A stretch of DNA of 64,000 nucleotides from Snuella sedimenti (GTDB lineage Bacteria > Bacteroidota > Bacteroidia > Flavobacteriales > Flavobacteriaceae): the NCBI RefSeq assembly GCF_016428595.1, contig NZ_JAELVQ010000001.1, positions 124,001 to 188,000 of the forward strand, in the 5' to 3' direction. This document shows, piece after piece, positions 36,746 through 45,843 of this stretch; the stretch's first letter is position 1; every line of letters begins with the position of its first letter. The notes under the pieces were generated by a model. That model was not told the DNA's origin. It did no database searches and saw only the letters and a program-made list of their open reading frames with translations. Made by a program: the position numbers and the translations under genes.

Positions 36746-37207
36746 CTATTGGTTGTTAGTAATTGACATTATCAATAATTTTCTATTTTCATCAATGGCT
36801 TCAACACCTTCTTCTATAACCCCCATTAATTTGTATAATTTTATTGCTCTTTCATTGTCTGCATACACGTCCAACCAAATCCTACTTGCTTTATAACCTT
36901 CAAAACAAATCTTCTTAACCAATTAGACTGTATCTTTCCCATATCCAAATCCTTTTTTAGATATTACAATTCTTCTGAATTCAATAATCTTATCCGAACT
37001 CAAAATCCCGGCTAAAATCACAAATCCAATGAGCATATTACTTTTTCTTTCAAAAACAGATAAATGACTCCCAGCTTCTAATATTTCTTTATGCTCACTA
37101 AAATTATATTATTGAACAAATTGATTATTATCCGCTTCAAAAGTCAATATCCTTTCAATATCTTCAAGCTTGGTTTTCTTTAATATTATTTTATCTGTTT
37201 CTACCAA
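36746..37207 (-). pseudogene. GNAT acetyltransferase pseudogene with two in-frame stops
   Basis: One continuous frame of 154 codons encodes a recognisable GNAT domain but is broken by TAA at 37111-37109 (after NNQFVQ) and TAA at 36925-36923 (after GFGYGKDTV). Conserved segments before, between and after the stops are in the same frame: TKLEDIERILTFEADN, SVFERKSNMLIGFVILAG, RRIVISKKGFGYGKDT (acetyl-CoA loop) and RIWLDVYADNERAIKLY with a final MGVIEEG. The only start at the expected place is TTG at 37207. No frameshift is needed, so decay is recent. Confidence 0.88.
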
Positions 37208-37216
37208 CCTGACAAC

Positions 37217-38224
37217 TCAATAACTATTAACCAATAACCTTTCCCGTGGTTTATATTTTGCAGCTATGTCTGCAATAACCCTAATGTGTTCAGGAGTCGT
37301 TCCACAACAACCACCAATAATATTGATCAGATTCTTTTTCAAATATTCCTCAATTTGTGCTCCCATCTCTTCCGGTGTTTCATCATATTCACCAAAGGCG
37401 TTTGGTAATCCCGCATTAGGATGGGCAGAAATGGCAAAATTGGTTTTATTGGCAATAGCCTCTAAATGGGGCTGCAACAAATTGGCTCCAAGCGCACAAT
37501 TAAACCCAACAGATAACAATGGGACATGGGACACCGAAATTAAAAATGCTTCGGCAGTTTGCCCCGATAAAGTGCGTCCGCTAGCATCTGTAATGGTTCC
37601 ACTTAACATAATCGGCATATCAATATTACGTTCTTCTTTTACTTCCTCGATAGCAAACAATGCTGCTTTTGCATTTAAGGTATCAAATACGGTCTCGACC
37701 AATAATAAATCTACACCGCCATCAATTAAAGCTTCAATCTGTTGCTTATAAGCTATTCGTAATTCATCAAAAGTAACTGCTCTATAGCCTGGGTCATTAA
37801 CATCGGGCGACATACTCGCCGTACGGTTTGTTGGCCCTATAGAACCAGCAACAAACCTAGGTTTATGAGGTTCTTTAGCTGTGAATTCGTTAGCAACTTC
37901 CTTTGCTATTTTAGCCGATTGATAATTTAATTCATACACCAAGTTTTCCATTTGATAATCGGCCATAGCTATAGTTGTGCCAGAAAACGTGTTTGTTTCT
38001 ACAATATCGGCTCCTGCTTCAAAGTATTTAGCATGAATTTCCTTTATGGCTTTTGGCTGGGTAATGGAAAGCAGATCGTTATTCCCTTGTAAAGGAATAG
38101 GGTAATCTTTAAAACGCTCTCCCCTAAAATCATCTTCAGTGAATTTATATGCTTGAAGCATCGTCCCCATAGCGCCATCTAAAACGAGAATGCGTTCTTG
38201 TAAAACCTCTTGTATATTTGACAT
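37217..38224 (-). CDS. metH: Methionine synthase, homocysteine-binding part (MetH N-terminal half)
   Basis: A 335-residue homocysteine S-methyltransferase domain, equal to the first third of full MetH. It contains [29 protein letters not shown] (about 78), [13 protein letters not shown] (about 124), VGFNCALGA (zinc Cys, about 240) and [11 protein letters not shown] (two zinc Cys, about 306). With the partner at 33335-35986 it should reconstitute cobalamin-dependent methionine synthesis. A SAM-I riboswitch lies about 170 bases upstream. The final residues (LLVNSY) are encoded by the TTGGTTATT-type short repeat, so the C-terminus has been reshaped at the junction. Confidence 0.95.
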   Translation of the reverse strand: MSNIQEVLQERILVLDGAMGTMLQAYKFTEDDFRGERFKDYPIPLQGNNDLLSITQPKAIKEIHAKYFEAGADIVETNTFSGTTIAMADYQMENLVYELNYQSAKIAKEVANEFTAKEPHKPRFVAGSIGPTNRTASMSPDVNDPGYRAVTFDELRIAYKQQIEALIDGGVDLLLVETVFDTLNAKAALFAIEEVKEERNIDMPIMLSGTITDASGRTLSGQTAEAFLISVSHVPLLSVGFNCALGANLLQPHLEAIANKTNFAISAHPNAGLPNAFGEYDETPEEMGAQIEEYLKKNLINIIGGCCGTTPEHIRVIADIAAKYKPRERLLVNSY

Positions 38225-38397
38225 CTTTTCGATATTTTTTTATTATCTACCAAACGTAACACACAATCTTGCTGTATTATAGCAAACACAGTCCAGTGCG
38301 TAACCATTCATCGTTTTTAATTAAAATCGACAAATTGATTTAATACTATGTTATCAGGAAAAGTAATGGAACATTTTCCGTTATCTTTCCAACAATC

Positions 38398-38495
38398 GTT
38401 TATCGCTGACTGTTAGTAGAACGTAGCACCTTCTTTACAAGATAAAGGGTTGCCAAGGCTTCACTGGGTCTATTCCCTCTGCCTTTCTTGATAAC
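38398..38495 (-). ncRNA. SAM-I riboswitch upstream of metH (first half)
   Basis: Read on the minus strand the S-box core is clear: GTTATCAAGAAAGGCAGAGG, then GAATAGACCCAGTGAAGCC, TTGGCAACCC and AAGAAGGTGCTACGTTC, closed by GATAA. TTATC and GATAA form P1. Upstream, TAATTTTG (38524-38531) fits the -7 box. Downstream, GGAAAA/TTTTCC (38356-38378) may belong to the expression platform, but no T-run follows. It should turn off metH when SAM is plentiful. The 359-base gap 38225-38583 holds this and the solo MITE end; nothing else was seen. Confidence 0.93.
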
Positions 38496-38523
38496 ACTAT
38501 TAATACGTTAATGAACTCGTGTG

Positions 38524-38531
38524 CAAAATTA
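38524..38531 (-). promoter_or_regulatory. Putative -7 box of the metH riboswitch transcript
   Basis: TAATTTTG on the minus strand matches TAnnTTTG and lies about 29 bases before the aptamer. The following GCACACGAGTTCA resembles the sequence at the same place before the other SAM riboswitch (GCACTCACAAAGTTCA). A TTG -33 element is not evident. Confidence 0.45.
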
Positions 38532-38570
38532 ACACTTTATTTTTGATTAATCATTATCTAAAGTATAGAT

Positions 38571-38587
38571 AGTAAGAGACTGTTTAA
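38571..38587. mobile_element. Solo terminal repeat of the MITE-like element
   Basis: The 17 bases AGTAAGAGACTGTTTAA are identical to the left end of copy A (26498-26514), including the TAA flank. The element interior is missing. The TAA stop codon of the phosphoesterase gene lies within it. Confidence 0.5.
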
Positions 38588-39480
38588 GGCTCTTTTATTT
38601 TTAAATTTCTCGAGACCTCTCTTCCATAGCCTTTTATAATGATGGAATCCTTCACAATTCTTGCCACCGAAAAAGCCGTTTTGTCCTCGCTATCTACCAT
38701 CCCTTTAAACGTAAGGAAATGCACGCCATTTTTTTCAATGTAATCACCATGATGATTGTGCCCATTAAAATAAAACTTAACATTGTTATAGTCTTCTATT
38801 AGTTTTAAAAACTGTTTAAAGTTCCAAAGGTTATGGACTTCTTCTTCTTTGGCAACAGGGAAATGACAATAAAAACCAACCTTTTCTTTATTAAGTACAG
38901 CTGTTTCTAACTCGTCTTTTACCCACTTCAGTTGTTCATTGCTCAATCCTCCATTCCATTTTTGTAAATTTGGCAAACTGTCTTTCTTCAATAGGTTAAA
39001 CAGAGAATCGGTCTCTTGTTGTTTTCTTTCAGAATCTGCCGCATAATAACTTAGGTCGTTTCCATCTAAAACAATAAAACGCCAATTATTAGTTTTAAAA
39101 CTATAATAGCGTTTAGACAAACCCATTCTTTTTGGGACTAAAGCTTTTAAAGAATCTGAAACACTAAAATCATGATTGCCTAAAACATGCTTTGTATCCG
39201 ATTTCAACTTTTCCCAAACAGGAAAAACAGAATCAAAACTGGCATAATCCCTATCAATAAAATCCCCTAAATGAATTACATAATCCAATTCTTTGGAATT
39301 CAACACACGTACAGCTTCCTGAAGTTTTTTCTTTGCTCCCTTATAAAATCTAGTGTTGGTACTTGCACAATCACAATACTGACAATCGGCAATAATACCA
39401 ACATTAATATATTCTGGAACATTGCTTTTTTTGTTTTTACAAGCAGTAAATAAAAGTAATAGACATATGATGTATTTCAT
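38584..39480 (-). CDS. Calcineurin-like phosphoesterase lipoprotein
   Basis: A 298-residue protein with a lipoprotein signal (MKYIICLLLLFTACKNKKS, lipobox Cys15). Metallophosphatase motifs follow in order: VGIIADCQYCDC (Asp/His-type start, with Cys in the usual DxH place), IHLGDFIDRD (GD-x), VLGNHDFS (GNHD), CHFPVAKEE (H) and FYFNGHNHHGDY (GHxH). The family hydrolyses phosphomono- or diesters; the substrate is unknown. The first motif reads DCQ rather than DxH, a possible change in metal-site geometry. Its stop codon is in a solo MITE terminal repeat. Confidence 0.85.
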   Translation of the reverse strand: MKYIICLLLLFTACKNKKSNVPEYINVGIIADCQYCDCASTNTRFYKGAKKKLQEAVRVLNSKELDYVIHLGDFIDRDYASFDSVFPVWEKLKSDTKHVLGNHDFSVSDSLKALVPKRMGLSKRYYSFKTNNWRFIVLDGNDLSYYAADSERKQQETDSLFNLLKKDSLPNLQKWNGGLSNEQLKWVKDELETAVLNKEKVGFYCHFPVAKEEEVHNLWNFKQFLKLIEDYNNVKFYFNGHNHHGDYIEKNGVHFLTFKGMVDSEDKTAFSVARIVKDSIIIKGYGREVSRNLKIKEP

Positions 39481-39570
39481 TTTCTTGGGAGGCTTACGTA
39501 AGTATTATAAAAGAACTGATACTGATACGCTTGGAGGCTTGTCTCAAAATCAAAATATTTATCGAATAAA

Positions 39571-39597
39571 CACCTCATAAGCTTGCGCCGAGGTGGT
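39571..39597 (-). terminator. Possible terminator after cysM
   Basis: CACCTC and GAGGTG form a 6-bp stem with a GC-containing loop; TTTATT follows on the minus strand. It lies directly after the cysM stop. It also resembles small REP-like palindromes. Confidence 0.35.
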
Positions 39598-40488
39598 TTA
39601 CTCAAATAATGTTGATGACAGGTAACGATCGCCTCTATCGCAAATAATGGCGACTATAACACCTTCTTCTAATGTTTCCGCTAATTTTAAGGCCGTAAAC
39701 ACAGCTCCACCACTACTCATACCTGCAAAAACACCTTCATCTTTAGCCAAACGCTGGGTCATCGCTTTAGCTTCCGATTCGGTAACTTCAATTACCTGAT
39801 CTACTTTAGAACGGTCAAAAAATTTAGGGACATACTCGGGGGACCATTTTCTAATACCTGGAATTCTTGAGCCATCGGTTGGCTGGGCTCCAATAATTTG
39901 AACAGCTGCATTTTGTTCCTTTAAGTAGGTAGATACGCCCATGATGGTTCCAGTAGTTCCCATAGCCGATACAAAGTGGGTAATCTCACCATGCGTATCT
40001 TTCCAAATCTCAGGTCCGGTAGTTTTATAATGTGCCATCCAATTATCATCATTCTCAAACTGATTAAGCAAGGTATAACCTTTTTCATCCCTCAGTTGAA
40101 ATGCGACATCCCTAGAGCCTTCAATACCTGCATCAGCTGATGTTAAAATAACTTCGGCGCCATAGGCTCGCATCGTTTTTACGCGCTCTTCTGTAGAATT
40201 CTCTGGCATAACTAAGACCATATTAAGCCCTAAAAGTCGTGCAATAAAGGCTAGAGCAATTCCTGTGTTTCCACTAGTTGCTTCAACCAAATACCCTCCT
40301 TTTTTAATATCGCCTCTTTTTAAAGCTTCATTAATCATATTAAAAGCAGGTCTATCTTTAACACTACCAGCGGGATTATTACCTTCTAACTTTAAAAGAA
40401 GCTTTACTTTTTTATTGGGAATAAGCTGACTTGCCTCTACTAATGGGGTATTACCTATAAGGCTCAAAATACTTTTACCGTATGCCAT
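39598..40488 (-). CDS. cysM: Cysteine synthase B-type (O-acetylserine sulfhydrylase)
   Basis: A 296-residue beta-family PLP enzyme making cysteine from O-acetylserine and sulfide (or thiosulfate). The PLP lysine is in [12 protein letters not shown] (about 41), the phosphate loop [13 protein letters not shown] (about 68) and the glycine-rich GTTGTIMG (about 176). The overall sequence is closer to CysM than CysK. It overlaps the end of cysE by 14 bases, so acetylserine formation and use are translationally coupled. Confidence 0.93.
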   Translation of the reverse strand: MAYGKSILSLIGNTPLVEASQLIPNKKVKLLLKLEGNNPAGSVKDRPAFNMINEALKRGDIKKGGYLVEATSGNTGIALAFIARLLGLNMVLVMPENSTEERVKTMRAYGAEVILTSADAGIEGSRDVAFQLRDEKGYTLLNQFENDDNWMAHYKTTGPEIWKDTHGEITHFVSAMGTTGTIMGVSTYLKEQNAAVQIIGAQPTDGSRIPGIRKWSPEYVPKFFDRSKVDQVIEVTESEAKAMTQRLAKDEGVFAGMSSGGAVFTALKLAETLEEGVIVAIICDRGDRYLSSTLFE

Positions 40489-41209
40489 TCTTTTTGGGTC
40501 TTATCTTAATTTCTGTTTGATAGGTAACTAATGAGTTTTCTGGCACCGATTGGGTAATCCAAACGTTAGCTCCTATGGTACTATTGGCACCTATAACGAT
40601 ATCACCACCCAAAATGGTAGCATTGGCATAAATACAAACGTTATCTTCAATGGTAGGGTGTCGCTTGGTTGAAGCCAATTTTTTTGCTACAGAAATACCT
40701 CCTAGCGTTACTCCTTGGTATATTTTTACATGTTTCCCTATTATTGATGTTTCCCCTATTACGATTCCCGTGCCATGGTCCAAAAAGAAAGAGTCTCCAA
40801 TAGTTGCTCCCGGATGAATATCTATCCCTGTAATACCGTGTACGTATTCACTCATCATTCTAGGAATGATCGGCACTTTTAAAACGTATAGTTCATGGCT
40901 AAGACGATACACCGAAATTGCCAAAAACCCAGGGTAGGCCAGATAAACTTCTTCTATACATGTAGACGCCGGATCATTTTTTAAAAATGACAAGGCGTCT
41001 AAATCTAACTTTTCTCTAATAGTAGGAAATTGGTTTTCAAAGGCTTCCCAAATATCAGTAGGGTTATTAATGGAAAGCTTTTCGGCTACCTCCAAAAACG
41101 TTTGTTTTAAAAACAATGCTTCAGATTCTTGCTTATCAAAGAGGTTATAAAACAACCGCTTTGTAAAGGTTTCCATTACTTCTCTTAAGCGTACATTATA
41201 ATTTTTCAT
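40475..41209 (-). CDS. cysE: Serine O-acetyltransferase
   Basis: Activates serine with acetyl-CoA for cysteine synthesis. A 244-residue protein with an N-terminal helical domain (1-125) and a C-terminal left-handed beta-helix: [56 protein letters not shown], read in parts. The catalytic His/Asp lie in DIHPGA and DHGTG. Longer N-terminal regions are common in Bacteroidota homologues. It lies 43 bases downstream of the FNR-like reductase gene. Confidence 0.94.
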   Translation of the reverse strand: MKNYNVRLREVMETFTKRLFYNLFDKQESEALFLKQTFLEVAEKLSINNPTDIWEAFENQFPTIREKLDLDALSFLKNDPASTCIEEVYLAYPGFLAISVYRLSHELYVLKVPIIPRMMSEYVHGITGIDIHPGATIGDSFFLDHGTGIVIGETSIIGKHVKIYQGVTLGGISVAKKLASTKRHPTIEDNVCIYANATILGGDIVIGANSTIGANVWITQSVPENSLVTYQTEIKIRPKKNGIR

Positions 41210-41252
41210 CTATTACCTGTCGTAAAATATATGCGAAATTTACATAAATATT

Positions 41253-42305
41253 TTATGAAATAGATTGCACAACAGCTTTTGGTGCTTCTTTACGTGAACC
41301 ATCGAATCCATCAATACCACTTACTGTTGTATATTTTAAGACATATTTTTTTCCTGGATTGATAATTCTGTATGCTGCCTGACACATTAATGTTGCCTCG
41401 TGGAAACCACAAAGGATTAATTTTAATTTTTCAGGATAGGTATTTACATCTCCAATAGCAAAAATACCAGGAATATTTGTTTGATAATTTAGTGAATTAT
41501 CTACCTTAATGGCATTTTTTTCTATCTCTAACCCCCAGCTGCCAATAGGCCCTAGTTTAGGAGACAATCCAAATAACGGAATGAAATGATCTGTTTCCAA
41601 TATAGTTTCCTCACCATCTTTGGTTACAGTAACTGCTTCTATTTTCCCATCGCCATGTAAACCTGTTACTTCTGCTGGCGTAATTAAGTTTATTTTATTT
41701 AAAAGTGTTAACTCTCTTACTTTTTCTACTGAATCTAAAGCGCCTCTAAATTCATTTCTTCTGTGAATTAGTGTAACTTCGGAAGCAACATCGGAAAGGA
41801 AAATACTCCAATCTAAAGCTGAATCGCCCCCTCCTGAAATAACGACTCTTTTATCTCTGTAAATTTCTGGATCTTTAATAATGTACTCAACGCCTTTGTC
41901 CTCATAGTCCAAAAGACCTTCAATTGATGGCTTTCTAGGCTCAAAAGACCCTAATCCTCCTGCAATGGCAACTACAGGTGCTTGGTGCTTGGTACCTTTG
42001 TTTGTTGTAACAATAAAAGAACCGTCTTCTTGCTTTTCAATAGTTTCGGCACGTTCTCCTAATGTAAATCCTGGTTCAAATTGCTTTCCTTGTTCCAATA
42101 GATTTTTAGTCAAATCACCTGCTAATATTTCAGGGAAACCAGGAATATCGTAAATAGGTTTTTTAGGATAAATTTCTGAACATTGTCCTCCAGGCTGTGG
42201 TAACGCATCAATTAAATGACATTTTAACTTCAACAATCCAGCCTCAAAAACCGTAAACAATCCAGTTGGTCCCGCTCCTATTATAAGTATATCTGTTTTG
42301 ATCAT
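41253..42305 (-). CDS. FNR-like NAD(P)H flavoprotein (thioredoxin-reductase fold)
   Basis: About 350 residues from ATG at 42305 (MIKTDILIIGAGPTG); an upstream ATG adds only a Lys-rich tail overlapping the previous gene. Two Rossmann motifs are present: IIGAGPTGLFTVFEAG for FAD and VISGGGDSALDW for NAD(P)H. The CxxC of thioredoxin reductase is absent, so it belongs with TrxB-like ferredoxin-NADP reductases. In this cluster it is a likely electron source for the neighbouring siroheme sulfite reductase, via ferredoxin. The electron partner is inferred from position. Confidence 0.86.
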   Translation of the reverse strand: MIKTDILIIGAGPTGLFTVFEAGLLKLKCHLIDALPQPGGQCSEIYPKKPIYDIPGFPEILAGDLTKNLLEQGKQFEPGFTLGERAETIEKQEDGSFIVTTNKGTKHQAPVVAIAGGLGSFEPRKPSIEGLLDYEDKGVEYIIKDPEIYRDKRVVISGGGDSALDWSIFLSDVASEVTLIHRRNEFRGALDSVEKVRELTLLNKINLITPAEVTGLHGDGKIEAVTVTKDGEETILETDHFIPLFGLSPKLGPIGSWGLEIEKNAIKVDNSLNYQTNIPGIFAIGDVNTYPEKLKLILCGFHEATLMCQAAYRIINPGKKYVLKYTTVSGIDGFDGSRKEAPKAVVQSIS

Positions 42306-42306
42306 T

Positions 42307-42894
42307 TTATGCTTCTTTTTTTTCAATTAATCCTTTAGTAAATTCGTTTAGTTTTTCTACTTTTTGCTCGAAATCACCTTTTATTGTTTTTCTATATTTA
42401 TTTAAATTTATTACCAATTCGTCTACATTCTCTGGAAGTACATCTTCAAAAAACTGCCTTAACCTCTTGGCTGTTGTTGGTGATTTTCCGTTTGTTGAAA
42501 TCGCCACTTTCACATTTCCTTTTGTAACGATACCACCCATATAAAAATCGCAATACGGCGGATTATCTGCTACATTAACCAAAATACTTCTTTTTCTACA
42601 ATGCTTATACACTTTAGCATTTACTTCTTGTTTATTAGTTGTCGCTACAACTATATGGTGGCCTTTTAAGTACTTTTTATTATATTCAGCTTCCACTAAC
42701 GTCACATCGCCCTGTTTTGCCAGCTCAACAGTGCCTTCCCTAAACATAGGGGACACGATAGTTACGTGAGCATCTGGACTTGACTTTAACAAAAAGCCCA
42801 ATTTCTCTTCAGCCACAAAGCCACCTCCTACTATAAGTACTTTAAGCTGTTTTGCCTTTAAAAAGATTGGATATAAATTATTACGTTCCTCCAT
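42307..42894 (-). CDS. Precorrin-2 dehydrogenase / sirohydrochlorin ferrochelatase (CysG N-terminal type)
   Basis: A 195-residue protein equal to the N-terminal module of CysG (Met8p/SirC type). NAD-binding VLIVGGGFVAEEKLGFLL (about 18-35) and VATTNKQEVNAKVY are followed by NPPYCDFYMGGIV and STNGKSPTTAKRLR. It oxidises precorrin-2 and may insert iron to make siroheme for the sulfite reductase. It starts one base after the SUMT stop and ends next to the FNR-like gene. Confidence 0.92.
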   Translation of the reverse strand: MEERNNLYPIFLKAKQLKVLIVGGGFVAEEKLGFLLKSSPDAHVTIVSPMFREGTVELAKQGDVTLVEAEYNKKYLKGHHIVVATTNKQEVNAKVYKHCRKRSILVNVADNPPYCDFYMGGIVTKGNVKVAISTNGKSPTTAKRLRQFFEDVLPENVDELVINLNKYRKTIKGDFEQKVEKLNEFTKGLIEKKEA

Positions 42895-42895
42895 T

Positions 42896-43660
42896 CTACT
42901 CCTTTACAGCCAACGCTTTATAAACCGTATCCAAAATAGCACGTTCTTTTACCACATCACCAATAACAATAATGGCTGGAGCGGCTAATTCTTTTTGTGC
43001 AACAAGCACCTCAATAGTACTTACTGTTCCAATTGCAACCTTTTCATCATCCCGTGTTCCGTTTTGAATGATCGCCATTGGAGTATCTTGCTTATTCTCT
43101 TTGGTAAACACCTTTACAATTTCATGTAATTTATGCATTCCCATTAAAATGACTACTGTAGCAGTAGACTTAGCTGCTAAAGGCACATCGGTTGACAACT
43201 GATGATTTTTTGTTGTTGCCGTAATTACCCAAAAGCTTTCGGACACATTACGTTTGGTTAGCGGGATACCTTGATATGCCGGCACCGCAATAGCCGAAGT
43301 TATTCCGGGAACAACATACGTTTCCAAGCCAAACTGCCTTACATAATCTATCTCTTCTGCACCGCGTCCAAAAATAAAGGGATCGCCACCTTTTAATCTA
43401 ACAACATGCCCCTTTTGTTTCGCTTTTTCAACAATAAGCTCATTTATTTGAACTTGTTGAAAAGCATAACACCCCTTACGCTTACCTACAAAAATAAGCT
43501 CTGCTTCTTTTGACGCATAAGCCAGCAGTTCGTCATTGATAAGTGCATCGTACAGGATAACATTGGCAGACTCGATTGCTTTAATGGCTTTAAGCGTTAT
43601 CAAGTCCTTGTCTCCCGGTCCGGCACCTACAACTGTTAACTTAGGGGTTTTAGTACTCAT
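42896..43660 (-). CDS. cobA: Uroporphyrinogen-III C-methyltransferase
   Basis: SAM-dependent double methylation of uroporphyrinogen III to precorrin-2, the first step to siroheme. A 254-residue single-domain SUMT. Family motifs are VVGAGPGDKDLITLKA (about 10-25), VRLKGGDPFIFGRGAEE (about 83) and GITSAIAVPAYQGIPLT (about 119). It is split from the dehydrogenase, unlike enterobacterial CysG. It lies 10 bases after the sulfite reductase gene. Confidence 0.95.
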   Translation of the reverse strand: MSTKTPKLTVVGAGPGDKDLITLKAIKAIESANVILYDALINDELLAYASKEAELIFVGKRKGCYAFQQVQINELIVEKAKQKGHVVRLKGGDPFIFGRGAEEIDYVRQFGLETYVVPGITSAIAVPAYQGIPLTKRNVSESFWVITATTKNHQLSTDVPLAAKSTATVVILMGMHKLHEIVKVFTKENKQDTPMAIIQNGTRDDEKVAIGTVSTIEVLVAQKELAAPAIIVIGDVVKERAILDTVYKALAVKE

Positions 43661-43670
43661 TTATATTTTT

Positions 43671-45782
43671 TTAAACAGCTTTTACTTCTAGCTTATTATC
43701 TTCATTTTCTGCATCGCGATAGGCTCTTACCTTTTCTAAAAATCGTGTTGCATCTTCTATATATCCAATGGCAAATTCTTCTGTTGGCGCATTTTTGTTA
43801 ATTTGATAAATTAATTCAGAAAATGTTCCTGTTAAGCCTATCTTATTGCTTTCAACAAAAATTTCATCAAACTGACTAATAATACCTGCGTGTGTATTTG
43901 TTTTCTTGTTTTCTGACAACAATAATGCCTTTGCCGAATTTACCATAGAACTGTAGGCATGGTAAACAGCACTTGAATAGACTTTATTATCCAAAGATTC
44001 CTTTGCATTATCTATTTTTTCTTCGCTTTCAAAGAACAAGGTTGCGATTAAATCTATTACTACACCGGCACATTCACCAATACCAATTTCTTTTACATAT
44101 GCTTCTTCCGTTCCCCAATCAATAAAATCGTCTTGAGTTAGATTCGTAACATCCGATAAATCGGTTAGTAAATCGTAAAAATACTTTTCACCGGTTACTT
44201 TATAGTATTCCAAAAATGTTTTTCCATTGGCATTTGCTTCAAAATCATTTAAAATTCTGCGTAAAGCCTCTGGTCCTCTTTTACTTGGCACTTTTACAAC
44301 CTTATCGGCAAAAACACCTTTACCATCTCCCAGATTACCACCTCCCAGCAATACTTGCAATGCTGGAGCTACCAATTTGTCTGGTGTACGAACAGACATA
44401 CCTTGAAATCCTATATTCGCCATATTGTGTTGTCCACAGGCATTCATACAGCCACTAATTTTAATAACTAAGTCTTCATTACTTAAATACTGTGGGTACT
44501 CAGCCTTAATAACGCGCTCTAATTCATCAGCAATACCAGTACTACTTGCTATTCCCAAATTACAGGTATCTGTTCCCGGACAAGCTGTTATATCTACTGC
44601 TTTGTTATATCCAGCCTCTACAAACCCAAGCTTTTCTAATTCTGTATAAAAAAACGGAACTAATTCTTCTTTAACAAATGGAATAACAATATTTTGTCGT
44701 AACGACAGACGAATTTCCCCAGCTGCATACTTTTCTACCAAATCTGCTAATAGTCGAGCCTTATCGGTGTAAAAATCACCTAAAAGCACTTTTATACCAA
44801 TGGCTACGTAACCTGCCTGCTTTTGCGGTATTAAATTGGTCGATTTCCAGATATTGAATGCTTCTTGGTCTTTAATTGTTACTTGAGGTGCTTCAACCGA
44901 TACTGGTTTTGACACTTTATACGCATCGGCATCAATAGGTACCGATTTAAGTGCAATGGCTTTTTGCTCGGCTTCAACCAAATCCTTAAATGCTTCTAGC
45001 CCAATATCCTTAATAAGGAATTTCATCCGCGCCTTAGAGCGACTTTTACGCTCACCATGGCGATCAAAAATTCTTAAAACGCCTTCCATTAACGGAATAA
45101 TCTTATCTGAAGGCAAAAAGCTATAGAGCTCATCGGCTTCACGCGGTTGCGATCCCAGTCCACCACCTATCATTACTTTAAAACCACGAACGCCGTTTTC
45201 GATTTTAGCTATAAAGCCAAGATCGTGCATATACGACAAACCTGTATCTTCATCGGAAGCAGAAAAAGAGACTTTAAACTTACGCCCCATCTCTTGACAA
45301 ATAGGGTTTCTTAAGAAGAAACGAAACAATGCATCTGCATAAGGCGACACATCAAAAGGTTCGTTAACATCAATTCCTGCAGTTTCTGAAGCCGTTACAT
45401 TACGTACTGTATTTCCACAAGCCTCTCTTAATGTGACATCGTCTTTTTCCAGTTCCGCCCATAGTTCTGGCGTTCTGTTTAAATCAACATAATGAATTTG
45501 TATGTCCTGACGTGTTGTAATATGCAAACGACCACGCGAATATTCATCGGACACATCTGAAATACGACGTAATTGATTACTTAACACCTTTCCGTAAGGC
45601 AATTTAATACGAATCATTTGCACACCTTCTTGACGCTGACCATAAACACCACGCGCCAAACGAAGACTTCTAAATTTCTCCTCATCAATTTTACCCTTGT
45701 TAAATAACTCAATTTTATTGGCTAATTCAATAACATCTCTTTCAACAACAGGATTCTCTATTTCTGTTCTAAAACTTTGCAT
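43671..45782 (-). CDS. Siroheme sulfite reductase fused to a HEPN-like domain
   Basis: About 703 residues from the ATG at 45782 (MQSFRTEIENPVVERD). Two ferredoxin-like/siroheme halves are followed by the cluster ligands C401, C407 (TACPGTDTC) and C445, C449 (SGCMNAC). RLHITTRQDIQIH is the usual sulfite/nitrite reductase half-domain motif. After about residue 560 the protein continues with a helical domain (about 572-697) containing YSSAVYHAYSSMVNSAKALL and THAGIISQFDEIF, which resembles HEPN/UPF0332 domains; the Rx4-6H ribonuclease motif is absent. The position between cysN and siroheme genes favours sulfite over nitrite as substrate. Confidence 0.9.
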   Translation of the reverse strand: MQSFRTEIENPVVERDVIELANKIELFNKGKIDEEKFRSLRLARGVYGQRQEGVQMIRIKLPYGKVLSNQLRRISDVSDEYSRGRLHITTRQDIQIHYVDLNRTPELWAELEKDDVTLREACGNTVRNVTASETAGIDVNEPFDVSPYADALFRFFLRNPICQEMGRKFKVSFSASDEDTGLSYMHDLGFIAKIENGVRGFKVMIGGGLGSQPREADELYSFLPSDKIIPLMEGVLRIFDRHGERKSRSKARMKFLIKDIGLEAFKDLVEAEQKAIALKSVPIDADAYKVSKPVSVEAPQVTIKDQEAFNIWKSTNLIPQKQAGYVAIGIKVLLGDFYTDKARLLADLVEKYAAGEIRLSLRQNIVIPFVKEELVPFFYTELEKLGFVEAGYNKAVDITACPGTDTCNLGIASSTGIADELERVIKAEYPQYLSNEDLVIKISGCMNACGQHNMANIGFQGMSVRTPDKLVAPALQVLLGGGNLGDGKGVFADKVVKVPSKRGPEALRRILNDFEANANGKTFLEYYKVTGEKYFYDLLTDLSDVTNLTQDDFIDWGTEEAYVKEIGIGECAGVVIDLIATLFFESEEKIDNAKESLDNKVYSSAVYHAYSSMVNSAKALLLSENKKTNTHAGIISQFDEIFVESNKIGLTGTFSELIYQINKNAPTEEFAIGYIEDATRFLEKVRAYRDAENEDNKLEVKAV

Positions 45783-45843
45783 TTTACCCACCTTCTTAAG
45801 AAGGATTTTTTTTAGTGTTTATTTTTTTTGAATGAACAAGCTT

